The notes beneath the pieces were generated by a model. The model saw only the letters and a list, made by a program, of their open reading frames with translations, was not told the DNA's origin and did not search any database. Below, piece after piece: positions 16,322 through 25,547 of a stretch of DNA of 32,784 bases. The DNA is from Gemmatimonadota bacterium (GTDB lineage Bacteria > Gemmatimonadota > Gemmatimonadetes > Longimicrobiales > Gaopeijiaceae): contig JAJDVR010000212.1 of NCBI GenBank assembly GCA_022826025.1, forward strand, positions 1-32,784, read 5' to 3'. Within the stretch, counting starts at the first letter, position 1. Every line of letters begins with the position of its first letter. The translations under genes were made by a program, and so were the position numbers.

Positions 16322-19047
16322 TGCGGAGCGGGCTGACGCGGAATGGGCTGACGCGAAACGCGGCTCTGCTCGCCCCGATTCTGATCGCCGCATGGCTCGC
16401 GGGAGTCCCGTCGCCCGGGCTCGCCGTGCAGGAAAGCCAGGACGTGGCGCGCCTGACGGGCGAAATCGGCGTCGACCCCGAGCCCGGCAGCCTCCTCGCC
16501 ACCACCGCCCGGCTGTCGATCGAGCGGTTGCCGCTCGCCGAGGCTCTCGTCCGGCTCGCGGAGCGTTCACGGGTCCAGATCGCCTTCAGCCCCAGCCTCC
16601 TCCCCCGGGCCCGTGTAGTCGACTGCGACTGCGCAACGAAAAACGTTGCGCGCACGCTGGACGAGCTGCTCGCCCGCACCGAACTGGGCTACGTGGAGCT
16701 GGGATCCCAGGTCATCATCGTGCCCCGCGCGCCGCGCGAAGTGCTGCCCGCGGATGCTACTCTTGGAGGCCGAGGGGGTGCGGAGGTCGCGGTCGCGGCG
16801 GCGGATGCGCCTGTCGATGCCCAGGCCCCGGGCGAGGCAAACACCTCGGAGGCCTACCTCGACGAAACCGCCCGCCGCCTGGTCGTGGGTGCGCGCGCCG
16901 CCCGCGAGGCCGCCTTGTCGGACATCGAGTCGTACACGGCCATGATCAGGGAGCGCAATTCCGTAGAGTTCTCGATGCTGGTCCGCGGCCGGCCCTTCAT
17001 GCGGCAGGAATCGGCCACCCGTGTCCGCTGGTCGAGGAACGAACCCGCCGTTCTGCGGGTGTTGGGATCCCGCATGGAAGTCGGGGGGCAGCGCTTCAGG
17101 CCCGGCCGGCCCGAAGGGGTTGCGGCACGTTTTGCCGCCGATCCGCTCCGCGATCCGTTCAGCCTCTTCGTGGTTTCCGGCCTGGGTGCCCGCGTGAGAG
17201 AATCATGGTTTGTGCCTTCCGTAACCCCGCTCGACGAAGAGGCGGAGGCGTTCTACCAGTTCCGCTCGGGAGACACGATCTCCGTTCACTTCGCGGGAGG
17301 GTCCGTGCAGGCGGTGAGCGTCACCGCCCACCCCCGCGCCCAACACCTCGGGCTGGTCTTTGCCGTGCTGTGGATCGAGCCCGAGACCTTCGGCGTCGTG
17401 CGGACCTTCTATCGTCCCGCAAAGCCCATCGATTCGGAGTTCAGCCTTCGCAGAAGGAGCGGTTCCCTGGTGGGCCTGGAAGAGGTGTATCGGGCCAAGG
17501 CGCTGGGCGACGTCGAGGCCCCATCGCCACCGCGTCCCGGACTGTCGGGCCGCATATTGAACTACGCTCTCAATGCGGCAATGAACACCCGCATGGAAAT
17601 CGGCGTGCCCGTGGCCGTTGTCGACTACTCCATGTGGGACCTCCGCTACTGGCTTCCGAGGCGAGCGAGCTTTGGACACTACGCCATTACCGGGGACGAA
17701 TGGGACGCCCGGGAAGCCGAGAGAATCATGATGCAGGGGTTTCACGACTGGGACTTCGAGATCGAGCAGGTCTCGACAAGTGCCGCGGATCCACTGCATC
17801 CGGTGCCGGCGACCGAGGAGCTGGTCAAGTCATGGCGCGAGGAAGGTGACACGGTCGTGGTCATGGACGGCTCGCAGCCCGACTCCGGTACCGTGGTGAT
17901 CACGCCTCGCGACTGGCGGGCGCTCTCCGCGAGCGATCTTCTGCCTCCATCGATCTGGGAGGATCGCGAAAGCGGACTTTACGGGAGCATAGTCGACGAG
18001 GCCGGCGAAGTCCTGGACTCCATCGGCATCGCCCGCGGTCCCGACGACCTGGAACGCACGGAGACGGATCAGGACATCAGCCAGTGGCATTTCGAAGCGC
18101 CGGTACTGACCCCGAGGCTAATGCGCTACAACCCGATAGAGGGCCTGTCGGTGGGCAGCCGGCTGGTCCGCGATTTCCCGTGGGGACGGGGCGCGCTGAC
18201 GGTGCGGACGGGAACGCGGCGGACCGAACCCAGCATCGACCTCGCCACGGAGTATGGCCGGACCGGCCCCCGCGTGCGGTTCTCGATCTACCACTCGCTC
18301 CGGGAAGCGGGAGGAACCGTGACCACACAGCGTCCACCACGCTGGGCTTACGTAGCCGATCCGTCCGATTACTACGTCGTCCGCGGGGCCGCAATTCATC
18401 TCCTCCCTCCGAGGAGCGAACGATCCTGGACTTCGCTCAGCCTGTTCTCGGAGACGAACACCACGTTGAACGGCGACGCAAGGAGGCGTCACGGAGTCGA
18501 CCTGTTCTGGAGGCCCTGGTGGGGCGGCCTCACCGGACGCCGGGTGAACGGGGGCGCCGACATCTCGCTGCGGGGACTGGTCGGCGACTATCCCAACGTC
18601 CGCCTGTCGGTCACGGGCATGCTGGTCCTGCCCCTTCCGGCAGACCTGTCGATGGCGCTGGAAGCGGGTGGCGCACATGTCAGGGGAGACCCCGCTCCGG
18701 AAGAGCTCTGGAGGCTCGGGAGTTCCGGTGACTGGCTGCGCGGCTATCCCCAGACCGTGCTGAGCGGGAGACAGGTCTGGAGGAGCCGGATCGAGCTGCA
18801 GCGCAAGGTCAGCCTGGTCGCCCTCGCGGTCTTCCACGACTGGGCGAGGGTGGACGGCAGGAGCCTGCAATCCGCGGGGTTTGGCGTGTCCGCGTTCAAC
18901 GGGTTCGTGCGCGTCGACCTGGCAAGGCCGCTGGCGCCATGGTGGTACAGCGAAGGAACCCCGATCCCGGGGAAGCCGCGCGCGGGCATTGACTGGGCTC
19001 ATGAGCCCGGGTGGGAGTGGCATTTTCGTTTCCTGGCGCCATTCTGA
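16321..19047 (+). CDS. STN-domain outer-membrane protein without plug (DUF5686-like barrel suspected)
   Basis: 908 residues, overlapping the previous stop by one base (TGATG at 16319). Signal peptide about 1-36 (LLAPILIAAWLAGV). STN domain 47-146, nearly the same as the TonB receptor's. Then a Gly/Ala linker (about 147-178), a middle domain (DIESYTAMIRERNSVEF, about 201-217; VVDYSMWDLRYWLPRRASFG, about 433-452) and a C-terminal strand-rich region from about 595 (MRYNPIEGLSVGSRLV) ending in FRFLAPF with a terminal Phe, typical of outer-membrane barrels. I see no TonB box, plug or carboxypeptidase-like domain. The middle part resembles uncharacterised Gemmatimonadota outer-membrane proteins. 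It may feed a second signal, or a barrel-assembly state, to the same FecR. That role is inference. Confidence 0.72.
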   Translation: MRSGLTRNGLTRNAALLAPILIAAWLAGVPSPGLAVQESQDVARLTGEIGVDPEPGSLLATTARLSIERLPLAEALVRLAERSRVQIAFSPSLLPRARVVDCDCATKNVARTLDELLARTELGYVELGSQVIIVPRAPREVLPADATLGGRGGAEVAVAAADAPVDAQAPGEANTSEAYLDETARRLVVGARAAREAALSDIESYTAMIRERNSVEFSMLVRGRPFMRQESATRVRWSRNEPAVLRVLGSRMEVGGQRFRPGRPEGVAARFAADPLRDPFSLFVVSGLGARVRESWFVPSVTPLDEEAEAFYQFRSGDTISVHFAGGSVQAVSVTAHPRAQHLGLVFAVLWIEPETFGVVRTFYRPAKPIDSEFSLRRRSGSLVGLEEVYRAKALGDVEAPSPPRPGLSGRILNYALNAAMNTRMEIGVPVAVVDYSMWDLRYWLPRRASFGHYAITGDEWDAREAERIMMQGFHDWDFEIEQVSTSAADPLHPVPATEELVKSWREEGDTVVVMDGSQPDSGTVVITPRDWRALSASDLLPPSIWEDRESGLYGSIVDEAGEVLDSIGIARGPDDLERTETDQDISQWHFEAPVLTPRLMRYNPIEGLSVGSRLVRDFPWGRGALTVRTGTRRTEPSIDLATEYGRTGPRVRFSIYHSLREAGGTVTTQRPPRWAYVADPSDYYVVRGAAIHLLPPRSERSWTSLSLFSETNTTLNGDARRRHGVDLFWRPWWGGLTGRRVNGGADISLRGLVGDYPNVRLSVTGMLVLPLPADLSMALEAGGAHVRGDPAPEELWRLGSSGDWLRGYPQTVLSGRQVWRSRIELQRKVSLVALAVFHDWARVDGRSLQSAGFGVSAFNGFVRVDLARPLAPWWYSEGTPIPGKPRAGIDWAHEPGWEWHFRFLAPF
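16459..16758 (+). repeat. STN module, copy B
   Basis: Codons 47-146 of the second outer-membrane protein, the partner of copy A at 12735-13034. The two start and end at the same alignment points (GEIGVDPEPG to LP-x-DA). Confidence 0.85.
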
Positions 19048-19883
19048 TGCGCTTCGCATTCGAGGGCTCTATCCCGGTCAGGGCGGCGGTCCTGGTTGGG
19101 GTGTTGCTCATCTGCGGCTATGCCGTCGTGGAGCGGACAGTTCCCTTCAATGACGGTCCACGCGAGCCTGCGGGCGCTCTGCCTCCGCAGCAGGGGGCCG
19201 GCGACCTGCTCAACCGTGGGATCCTGATCGAAGGCGGTACATTCACCAGTGGCAGCGATGACTGGGACACGATAGTCGCCCCCGGCAGTCCGTATTCGAA
19301 GAGGGACGAGTATCCGCGCCGGCGGACGGTCCCGGGCTTCTGGATGCAGGAGCACGAGGTGACGAACGAGGAGTATCGGCGATTCGACGCGGGGCACGCG
19401 TTCCCTGCCGGGGAGGAGCGACACCCGGTCGTCAATGTCACCTGGCGGGAAGCCATGGCCTACGCGGTCTCCCTTGGTGGAAGTCTGCCGACCGAGGTGC
19501 AGTGGGAGTTCGCGGCGAGAGGCTCGGAGAGACGGAGGTACCCGTGGGGCAATTCGGAGCCGACGTGCGACCGCGTACACTACCGCTCCTGCAACCCGAG
19601 GGGGGCGATCGAGGTCATGGCCCGGCGGGAGGGCGCCACGCCGGAAGGCCTCTACGATCTGGCGGGCAACGTAGCGGAGTGGGTCACGCCCATCTGGTTC
19701 GATCCGGGGAGAACGCCCGTGAATGACGAATCGCGCAGGCTGCGGGGCGGCTCGTTTCTGTCCCCGCCGTTCGCCCTGCGAGCCGCGCACCGGGTCAACT
19801 ACCTGTACTCCGGCTTCGAGTCGGAGGATGTCGGGTTTCGCGTGGTGTGGCCGTTGGACGGCGGGCGGGACCGACCAGGCTGA
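19047..19883 (+). CDS. Membrane-anchored FGE/SUMF1-fold protein lacking the catalytic cysteines
   Basis: 278 residues; the ATG shares one base with the preceding stop. An N-terminal hydrophobic helix (RAAVLVGVLLICGYAVV, 12-28) acts as an anchor or signal. The formylglycine-generating-enzyme/sulfatase-modifying fold spans about 58-268: IEGGTFTSGS, EHEVTNEEYRRF, PVVNVTWREAMAYA, LPTEVQWEFAARG, YPWGN, LYDLAGNVAEW, RRLRGGSF, GFRVV. True FGE has a cysteine pair in the stretch after RGGSF; here it reads LSPPFALRAAHRVN with none, and the protein's only cysteines are C23, C174 and C182. So formylglycine formation is unlikely. The fold is also used by nonheme-iron oxidases and by binding or structural proteins. 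Last gene of the operon; role unknown. Confidence 0.88.
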   Translation: MRFAFEGSIPVRAAVLVGVLLICGYAVVERTVPFNDGPREPAGALPPQQGAGDLLNRGILIEGGTFTSGSDDWDTIVAPGSPYSKRDEYPRRRTVPGFWMQEHEVTNEEYRRFDAGHAFPAGEERHPVVNVTWREAMAYAVSLGGSLPTEVQWEFAARGSERRRYPWGNSEPTCDRVHYRSCNPRGAIEVMARREGATPEGLYDLAGNVAEWVTPIWFDPGRTPVNDESRRLRGGSFLSPPFALRAAHRVNYLYSGFESEDVGFRVVWPLDGGRDRPG

Positions 19884-19920
19884 CACCTGCCGGAGCGGCG
19901 TGCCCCGCGCACCGCGCAGA

Positions 19921-19948
19921 CGTCCACGGGCGCGCGGATGGGTGGACG
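19921..19948 (+). terminator. Possible terminator hairpin after the ECF operon
   Basis: CGTCCAC (19921-19927) and GTGGACG (19942-19948) pair exactly around a 14-base loop, 37 bases past the operon's last stop. No T-run follows. It lies in the 102-base gap before the next gene. Confidence 0.3.
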
Positions 19949-19985
19949 GGAACTCCGGACCTTGGCGATGCCGTCCCGGTGAAGC

Positions 19986-20966
19986 ATGTTGGAGCCCATG
20001 GACCAGACCACCACCGTCCGTCCGCCCGCCGAGGCCGCCGCCTACGGGGGGCCAAGCTGGCCCGCCCGTAAGGCCTCCCTCGCCGACGAACTGGGGTCGG
20101 TGTGGTCCCGGTGCGGCATCGACAGCGAATACGCAACCCTGCAGGCGGTGTTGCTGCACCGCCCGGGTGCCGAGCTCTTCGAGGTCGAGGACGCCGACGA
20201 GCACCTGATGCTGGAGGCCCCGGACGCCGCGCTGTGCGGCGCGCAGCACGACGCCATGGCGGATGCCTACCGGGCGAACGGGGTGCAGGTCGTGTACGTG
20301 GACCCGGGAAGTGCGCCCCCCAACCAGATGTTCTGCGCCGACCTGTTCGCGATGACGCCCTCGGGGGCCATCGTGGGGCGTCCGGCATCGACCGTGCGGG
20401 CGGGCGAAGAGCGCTGGATCGCGCGCCGGCTGGCGGACTGCGGGGTGCCGATCCTGCGCAGCGTGGGCGGCACGGGCACCTTCGAGGGAGCGGATCTGTG
20501 CTGGCTGGCGCCGGGCGCGGCGATGATCGGGCGGGGCCTGCGCACCAACAGCGAGGGCGCGGCGCAGGTGGCGGCGACCCTGGCCGAGATCGGGGTCGAG
20601 ACGCTGGTGGTGGACCTGCCGCACACCTCCATGCACCTGATGGGCGAGGTGCGCTTCGCCGACCGCGACCTGGCCTTCGGCCGCTCCGGCCGGATTCCGT
20701 GGACGGCGCTGGAGGCGCTCCGCAGGCACGGCTACGAGGTGCGCTTCTTCCCCGACGACCATGAGATGGTGCGCGGCTTCGGGCACAATTTCGTGACCTT
20801 GGGACCGCGGCGGGTACTGATGCCGGAGGGCTGCCCCATCCTGCAGGCGGCCTACAAGGATGCCGGAATCGAGTGCGTCACCGTGGAACTGGGAGAGATC
20901 CACAAGTGCGCCGGCGGGATTGGGTGTCTCAGCGGGGTGGTCACCCGGGAGCGGGTCGCGGGGTGA
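19986..20966 (+). CDS. Arginine deiminase / dimethylargininase-fold hydrolase
   Basis: 326 residues, guanidine-modifying (ADI/DDAH/amidinotransferase) superfamily. Visible landmarks: PPNQMFCADLFA (111-122, the substrate-pocket 'PN.mF..D' motif), IGRGLRTNSEG (181-191), FEGAD with E167 and D170, TSMHLMGEV with H217, and the terminal GGIGCLSG with C314 as the expected nucleophile. It should hydrolyse a guanidino compound (arginine, methylarginine or a derivative) to a ureido product plus ammonia or amine. An extra C308 (HKCAG) precedes the nucleophile. ATG 19986 is taken; ATG 19998 is possible. The stop overlaps the GTG start of the permease by four bases, so uptake and hydrolysis are probably linked. 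Confidence 0.87.
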   Translation: MLEPMDQTTTVRPPAEAAAYGGPSWPARKASLADELGSVWSRCGIDSEYATLQAVLLHRPGAELFEVEDADEHLMLEAPDAALCGAQHDAMADAYRANGVQVVYVDPGSAPPNQMFCADLFAMTPSGAIVGRPASTVRAGEERWIARRLADCGVPILRSVGGTGTFEGADLCWLAPGAAMIGRGLRTNSEGAAQVAATLAEIGVETLVVDLPHTSMHLMGEVRFADRDLAFGRSGRIPWTALEALRRHGYEVRFFPDDHEMVRGFGHNFVTLGPRRVLMPEGCPILQAAYKDAGIECVTVELGEIHKCAGGIGCLSGVVTRERVAG

Positions 20967-22300
20967 CGGACGGGTCCAGCCCCGACCAGCCGGCCGAGCG
21001 GGTCGAACTCAAGCGCCAGCTCGGGGTCTGGAGCGCGGGCGCGATCCTGGTCGGCGCCATCATCGGCAGCGGCATCTTCGGCGTTCCCGCCGAGATCGCC
21101 CGTGAAGCCGGCTCGGTAGGCGCGATCACGCTACTCTGGCTGCTTGGCTCGGCCATCACCGTCTGCGCGGCCCTCAGCATGTCCGAGCTGGCGGTCATGT
21201 TTCCCCGCTCCGGCGGCACTTACGTGTACCTGCGCGAGGCGTACGGTCCCATGCCGGCGTTCGTCTTCGGATGGACGCGGCTGCTGCTCATCCAGCCGGC
21301 GGTGCTGGGCGGCATCGCGCTCATCTTCGCGGCCTACGTGGACGCGCTCTTCCCGCTCACCGACGTGGGCGTGCGCGTGGTCGCCGCCATCGCGATCGTC
21401 GTGCTCGGCGCCACCAACGCCCGCTCGGTGCTCTGGGGCGCGGCCGTCCAGAACGTGACCACGTGGGCGAAGGTGCTCGCCATTGTGGGCCTGTCCCTCG
21501 CCATCTTCCTCTTCGGCGACGGAGGCACCGGCGCGCTCGCCGCCGCGCCCGCCTTCGCGCCCGCCTCATGGACCGGTGCGGGGGTCGCGCTCATCGCCGT
21601 GCTGTGGGCGTACGACGGGTGGGGCGAACTCCTCTACGCGGCAGGCGAGGTGAAGGACCCCGGACGCAACCTCCCGCGCGCGCTGATCGGCGGCTCGCTG
21701 GTGGTGGCGGCCGTCTACGTGCTGGTGAACGCCTCCTACCTGTGGGTCATGCCGGTCGCGGAGCTGGCGGTCTCGGAGCACGTCGCCTCGGACGCGGCCA
21801 TCCGCATATTCGGGCCGGTGGGGGCGTCCCTGGTGGCGGGACTCGTGGTGGTGTCCACCTTCGGGGCGCTCAACGCCACCCTGCTGGGCGGGCCGCGGGT
21901 GTTCTACGCGCTCGCCGAGGACGGGCTTTTCTTCCGGCCGGTCGGGCGCATCCATGCACGGTGGGGAACACCGGCGGCGGCCATCGCAATGGTGACGGTG
22001 CTGGGGGTGGGGTACGTCTCGGTAAGAACCTTCGCCGAGCTGGTCCAGGTCTTCATCCTGGGACTCTGGCCGTTCTACATCCTGGTGGTCTGGGGCGTCT
22101 TTCGCCTGCGGAAGCTCAAGCCCGATCATCCACGGCCCTACCGCACCTTCGGCTATCCCTGGGTCCCCTGGATCTTCCTCCTGGCCTCGACGGCGATGCT
22201 AGTCAGCGCCTTTATCGGCGCTCCCGGCTCGACACTCTTCAGCTTCGGGATCATCGCGGCGGGGGCCCCGGCGTACTACCTCTGGCGCCGCCGGACATGA
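20963..22300 (+). CDS. APC-superfamily amino-acid permease
   Basis: 445 residues from GTG 20963, inside the stop overlap GTGA; the open frame reaches further upstream but only through shadow sequence. The TM1 signature GAIIGSGIFG is at 31-40, followed by about twelve membrane segments (TLLWLLGSAITVCAAL, VAAIAIVVLGATNARS, AGVALIAVLWAYDGWGE, LVAGLVVVSTFGALNATLLG). GPRVFYALAEDGLFF is a typical loop. It should import an amino acid or related cation across the inner membrane, plausibly the substrate of the preceding hydrolase. The stop overlaps the next ATG (ATGA). Confidence 0.93.
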   Translation: MTDGSSPDQPAERVELKRQLGVWSAGAILVGAIIGSGIFGVPAEIAREAGSVGAITLLWLLGSAITVCAALSMSELAVMFPRSGGTYVYLREAYGPMPAFVFGWTRLLLIQPAVLGGIALIFAAYVDALFPLTDVGVRVVAAIAIVVLGATNARSVLWGAAVQNVTTWAKVLAIVGLSLAIFLFGDGGTGALAAAPAFAPASWTGAGVALIAVLWAYDGWGELLYAAGEVKDPGRNLPRALIGGSLVVAAVYVLVNASYLWVMPVAELAVSEHVASDAAIRIFGPVGASLVAGLVVVSTFGALNATLLGGPRVFYALAEDGLFFRPVGRIHARWGTPAAAIAMVTVLGVGYVSVRTFAELVQVFILGLWPFYILVVWGVFRLRKLKPDHPRPYRTFGYPWVPWIFLLASTAMLVSAFIGAPGSTLFSFGIIAAGAPAYYLWRRRT

Positions 22301-23325
22301 CCGACCCCGGGACACGTCGCTCGGACCAACTGCCTGAAGGGAAGATCCCGCCCCGCGTGCTCCGGCAGGTGCTGGACCGGCTCGGCGGTAGCGCCGATCT
22401 CGACCCGGGACCCGCGTCCGGCGAGGATGCCGCGGTTGCCGCCGCAGGGAGTGAGCCGCGAATCGTGCTGGCGGCCGATCCGATCACGTTTCCGAGTGCC
22501 GAGCCTGGCTGGCACGCGGTTGTGGTGAACGCGAACGACGTGGCTGCGACCGGGGGAGAACCGCGCTGGTTCCTGTCCTCGATTCTCGTACCCCCCGGGA
22601 CCGATGCGGCGCGGATCGTGGAGATCGCGGACGGCATTCGGGCCGGCTGCCGCGAAGTCGGCGCGGTCCCCGCCGGAGGCCACACCGAGATCACGTCGGC
22701 CGTGCGTCACGAGGTCGTCGCCGGGGCCATGATCGGGGTCGCCACCCCGGAGCGCGTGAAGCCGAGCGGCGGGGCTCGGGAAGGCGACCTGCTCGTGATG
22801 ACCAAGGGCATCGCGATCGAAGCCACCGCCATCATCGCGACCGAGTTCGCGGAAGACGTGAGCCGAAGCTTCGGCCCGGAGTTCCAGGAGCGATCGGCCC
22901 GCTTCCTGAAGGATCCCGGAATCAGCGTGGTGCCCGAAGCCCGCATCGCCGCCCGCGCGCCGGGCGTCCACGCGATGCACGACGTGACCGAAGGAGGCGT
23001 GGCGACGGCGATCCAGGAGATGGTCGAGGCGGCGGGGCTCGGGGCGATCGTCGAGGAGGCGAAGATTCCCCACTTCGGCGAATCAGCGCGACTGATGAAC
23101 CGCTACGGCCTCGGCATCCTCGGCGCCATCGGCTCCGGGGCGCTGCTGATCGCGTGCTCGGAGGCGGGAGCGGACGGGCTGCTGCGTCGCTTGAAGGAGG
23201 CCGGGATCGCCGGAGGCGTGATCGGACGGTTCGTCCCGCCCACGCTGGGGATCCTGCTGGACCGCGGGTCATCACGGCAGGATCTGCCGCGCTTCGAGGC
23301 CGACGAAATCACTCGCCTCCCCTGA
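22297..23325 (+). CDS. PurM/HypE-fold ATP-binding protein (AIR synthase-related)
   Basis: 342 residues from ATG 22297, overlapping the permease stop by four bases. AIRS landmarks: SGEDAAV (41-47), ADPITF (60-65), GWHAVVVNANDVAATGGEPRWF in outline (71-92), GGHTEIT (127-133), and HDVTEGGVATAIQEM (228-242) in the second domain. The family (PurM, PurL, SelD, ThiL, HypE) uses ATP to activate a carbonyl or acid oxygen as a phosphate. It is HypE-like in outline but ends ...DEITRLP, without HypE's C-terminal cysteine, and no hydrogenase genes are nearby, so it is not hydrogenase maturation. Coupling to a guanidine hydrolase and permease hints that it acts on the ureido or amino-acid product; that is a guess. 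Confidence 0.85.
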   Translation: MTDPGTRRSDQLPEGKIPPRVLRQVLDRLGGSADLDPGPASGEDAAVAAAGSEPRIVLAADPITFPSAEPGWHAVVVNANDVAATGGEPRWFLSSILVPPGTDAARIVEIADGIRAGCREVGAVPAGGHTEITSAVRHEVVAGAMIGVATPERVKPSGGAREGDLLVMTKGIAIEATAIIATEFAEDVSRSFGPEFQERSARFLKDPGISVVPEARIAARAPGVHAMHDVTEGGVATAIQEMVEAAGLGAIVEEAKIPHFGESARLMNRYGLGILGAIGSGALLIACSEAGADGLLRRLKEAGIAGGVIGRFVPPTLGILLDRGSSRQDLPRFEADEITRLP

Positions 23326-23330
23326 AGACC

Positions 23331-23359
23331 TCCCGGACGGCCTCGCGGCGCTTCCGGGA
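23331..23359. terminator. Possible bidirectional terminator hairpin
   Basis: TCCCGGA (23331-23337) and TCCGGGA (23353-23359) pair over seven bases with a 15-base loop, in the 65-base gap between convergent genes. No clear T-run. Confidence 0.3.
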
Positions 23360-23390
23360 ACTTCAAGGTCACCCTCGAGCTGGCTCGCCC

Positions 23391-25547
23391 CTACCCTCCC
23401 AGCACGTTGAACTGCCGGGTGAACTTGACGATGAACGACCGCGCCAGCGGACCGCTCTCGACGAAGTGACCGCCATTGGGGTTGAGCCCATCGTGGAAGT
23501 CGAAGCCCTGCACGTTGTTGTAGACGATGAAGAGCCCGGTTCCGGCCGTGTTCAGCCAGCCGAAGCGAAGGTTGGCGGACCACGCGTCTATCTGACTGGA
23601 GCGCTGGATCAGCGACTGCACGTAGATGCGCGGCGTGAAGAAGTAGCCGAGGTTCAGCCCCAGCAACACCGTCTCGAACTCGCCCTCGGGCAGATTGATG
23701 TCGAAGTAGTTGATGCGCGCGGAAGTGCTGAACGACGCGTTCGGCCGGAAGGTGACGGAGGCGTCCCCACCCGAGCGCGATCCGCTCAGGAAGCTGCCGA
23801 TGTTGGTGCTCGCTCTCATCGACAGCCGGGCGGCCGCGTTGGTGTTGAAGACCAGGTTGGTCTCCCAGCCGCGGTACGTTCCCTCGGGCACGACCACGTC
23901 CGTGCCGCGAATCCGGAACGGCTGGTAGAGCCCCTCCGTGACCAGATTCATGCCGGTGTTGATCTGCGCGCCCGAGGGCCACTCCCAGTGTACGTCGATG
24001 TGTAGAAAGCCCGATTCCTGGAAGCCCTTTTCGACCCCCGCCTTGCGGCTGTGGAAGGTGTTGTACAGGACGTGCGGCCGGACCTCGCGGAGCCACGTGG
24101 GCCGGATCTTGTACATGACGAAGCCCTGGTAGTACCGGAAGCCCCGGCGCGGCAGGAAGCCCACCTCCGGGTTGAACCCCTCGCCGATTTCCCTGACCGC
24201 GGCCGTGATCTCGAGGTCCCGGCTGGTCCAGCCCGTCGACAGGTCCCAGGCGTATTCGTCGCCGCCTGTCCCGGGCCCGTCGGTCCTGGACGTAAAGCTG
24301 CTGAGGGTAATGGCCTCCCCGATGCCCAGCGCGCCGTCCACCGCATAGGTGCGGTTGAAGTCGCCGTCCGCACCACCCCGGTTGATGAACAGGCCGCCGA
24401 CCCGCGAACGATTGGGCAGCTCCCTGGCAACGCGCGCTACCGAATACCCCTGCGGATCCTGCAGCCCGTCGGCTCCGTCGGTCTCGATGTGCAGCAGCCC
24501 GACGTTCATCCCGGCGGTCCGCCCGGAGAGCCGCGCGCCCCCCTTGATCGGCACCGGCTGACCGTCGGCGATGCCGATGGCGCGGCTGAAGAACAGGTCC
24601 GCGCCTCCTCCTCCGACGGTGAAGAACCCGGCATTCTCGAGGAAGAACGGCCGCTTCTCCGGGAAGTTGAGACGGAAGCGCGTCAGGTTGAGCTGCTGGT
24701 CGTCGACCTCGACCTGGGCGAAGTCGGTATTGTAGGTCACGTCCAGCGTGAGCCCCTGCGTGACCTGGAACTTGACGTCGCCGCCGACGTTGCCGTCCTG
24801 ACCGAAGCCGGTCTCGGTAGCGCTGGTGTAGTCCCGCGCCGTCGAGCCCAGCACGTAGGGAGTCATGGTGGCAAGGCGCTGGAACGGAGGCCGCAATCCC
24901 TCGAGATCCCCGGCGTAGTTCAGCCGATAGAGGTTGAATTCCCGCGGCACCGGGGTCCAGAACGACTCTTCGTTCAGGCGCCGGATGCGCCGGGCCACGT
25001 TGAAGCCCCAGGTCTCCGCGTCGTTCCCGTAGCGCAGCGTGTTGAAGGGGATGCGGAACTCGGCGTACCAGCCTTCCCCGTCGGTCGTGGTCGCGACCGT
25101 CCAACTGCCGTCCCAGTTCTTGTTGAAGCCCCCGCCGGAGCCCGACTGGAAGCGCTGGCGCGAGTTGAATCCGCCGCCTCCGAACCGGCCCCCGCCCCGC
25201 CCCTCGTTGGCGACCTGGCCATCGTACTCGATGCCGGTGGGGGTGGTGCCGAAGATGAAACCGTTCTGGTCGTCGTTGTACGTGTCCAGAACGAAGACGA
25301 TGGCATCGCTCTCCGTCACCTCGAAGTCGCGGATGCGCTCGCCGTAGGTGATGTTTTCGGGTTGGCTGTCGAACGCCCATACGCCGACGTAGAGGGCCTC
25401 GGCGTCGAATACGACCCGGACCTCGGTGCGCTCGCTGGCGGGCTGCCCGTCCATGGGCTCGCGCTGCGTGAAGCCGGTCATGACCTGGGCCTCCTGCCAG
25501 GAGGCCTCGTCAAGGCGGCCATCGATCGTCGGCGCCTCGGTGACCTC
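23391..25547 (-). repeat. Long direct repeat, copy 1 (DUF5916 body)
   Basis: Codons from EVTEAP to the stop. The other copy is at 27623-29773 in the same orientation, two codons shorter. The two proteins are near-identical over long stretches, for example [14 protein letters not shown] and [14 protein letters not shown]. Direct orientation means recombination could delete the 4.2 kb between equivalent points, including doxX, copC and copD. Confidence 0.85.

Noticed and set aside
20873-20962. Upstream extension of the APC permease
   Set aside because: It overlaps the catalytic end of the guanidine hydrolase. GTG 20963 in the stop overlap fits the family N-terminus.
22297-23325. True hydrogenase-maturation HypE
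   Set aside because: No C-terminal cysteine for carbamoylation and no hydrogenase or hyp genes nearby.
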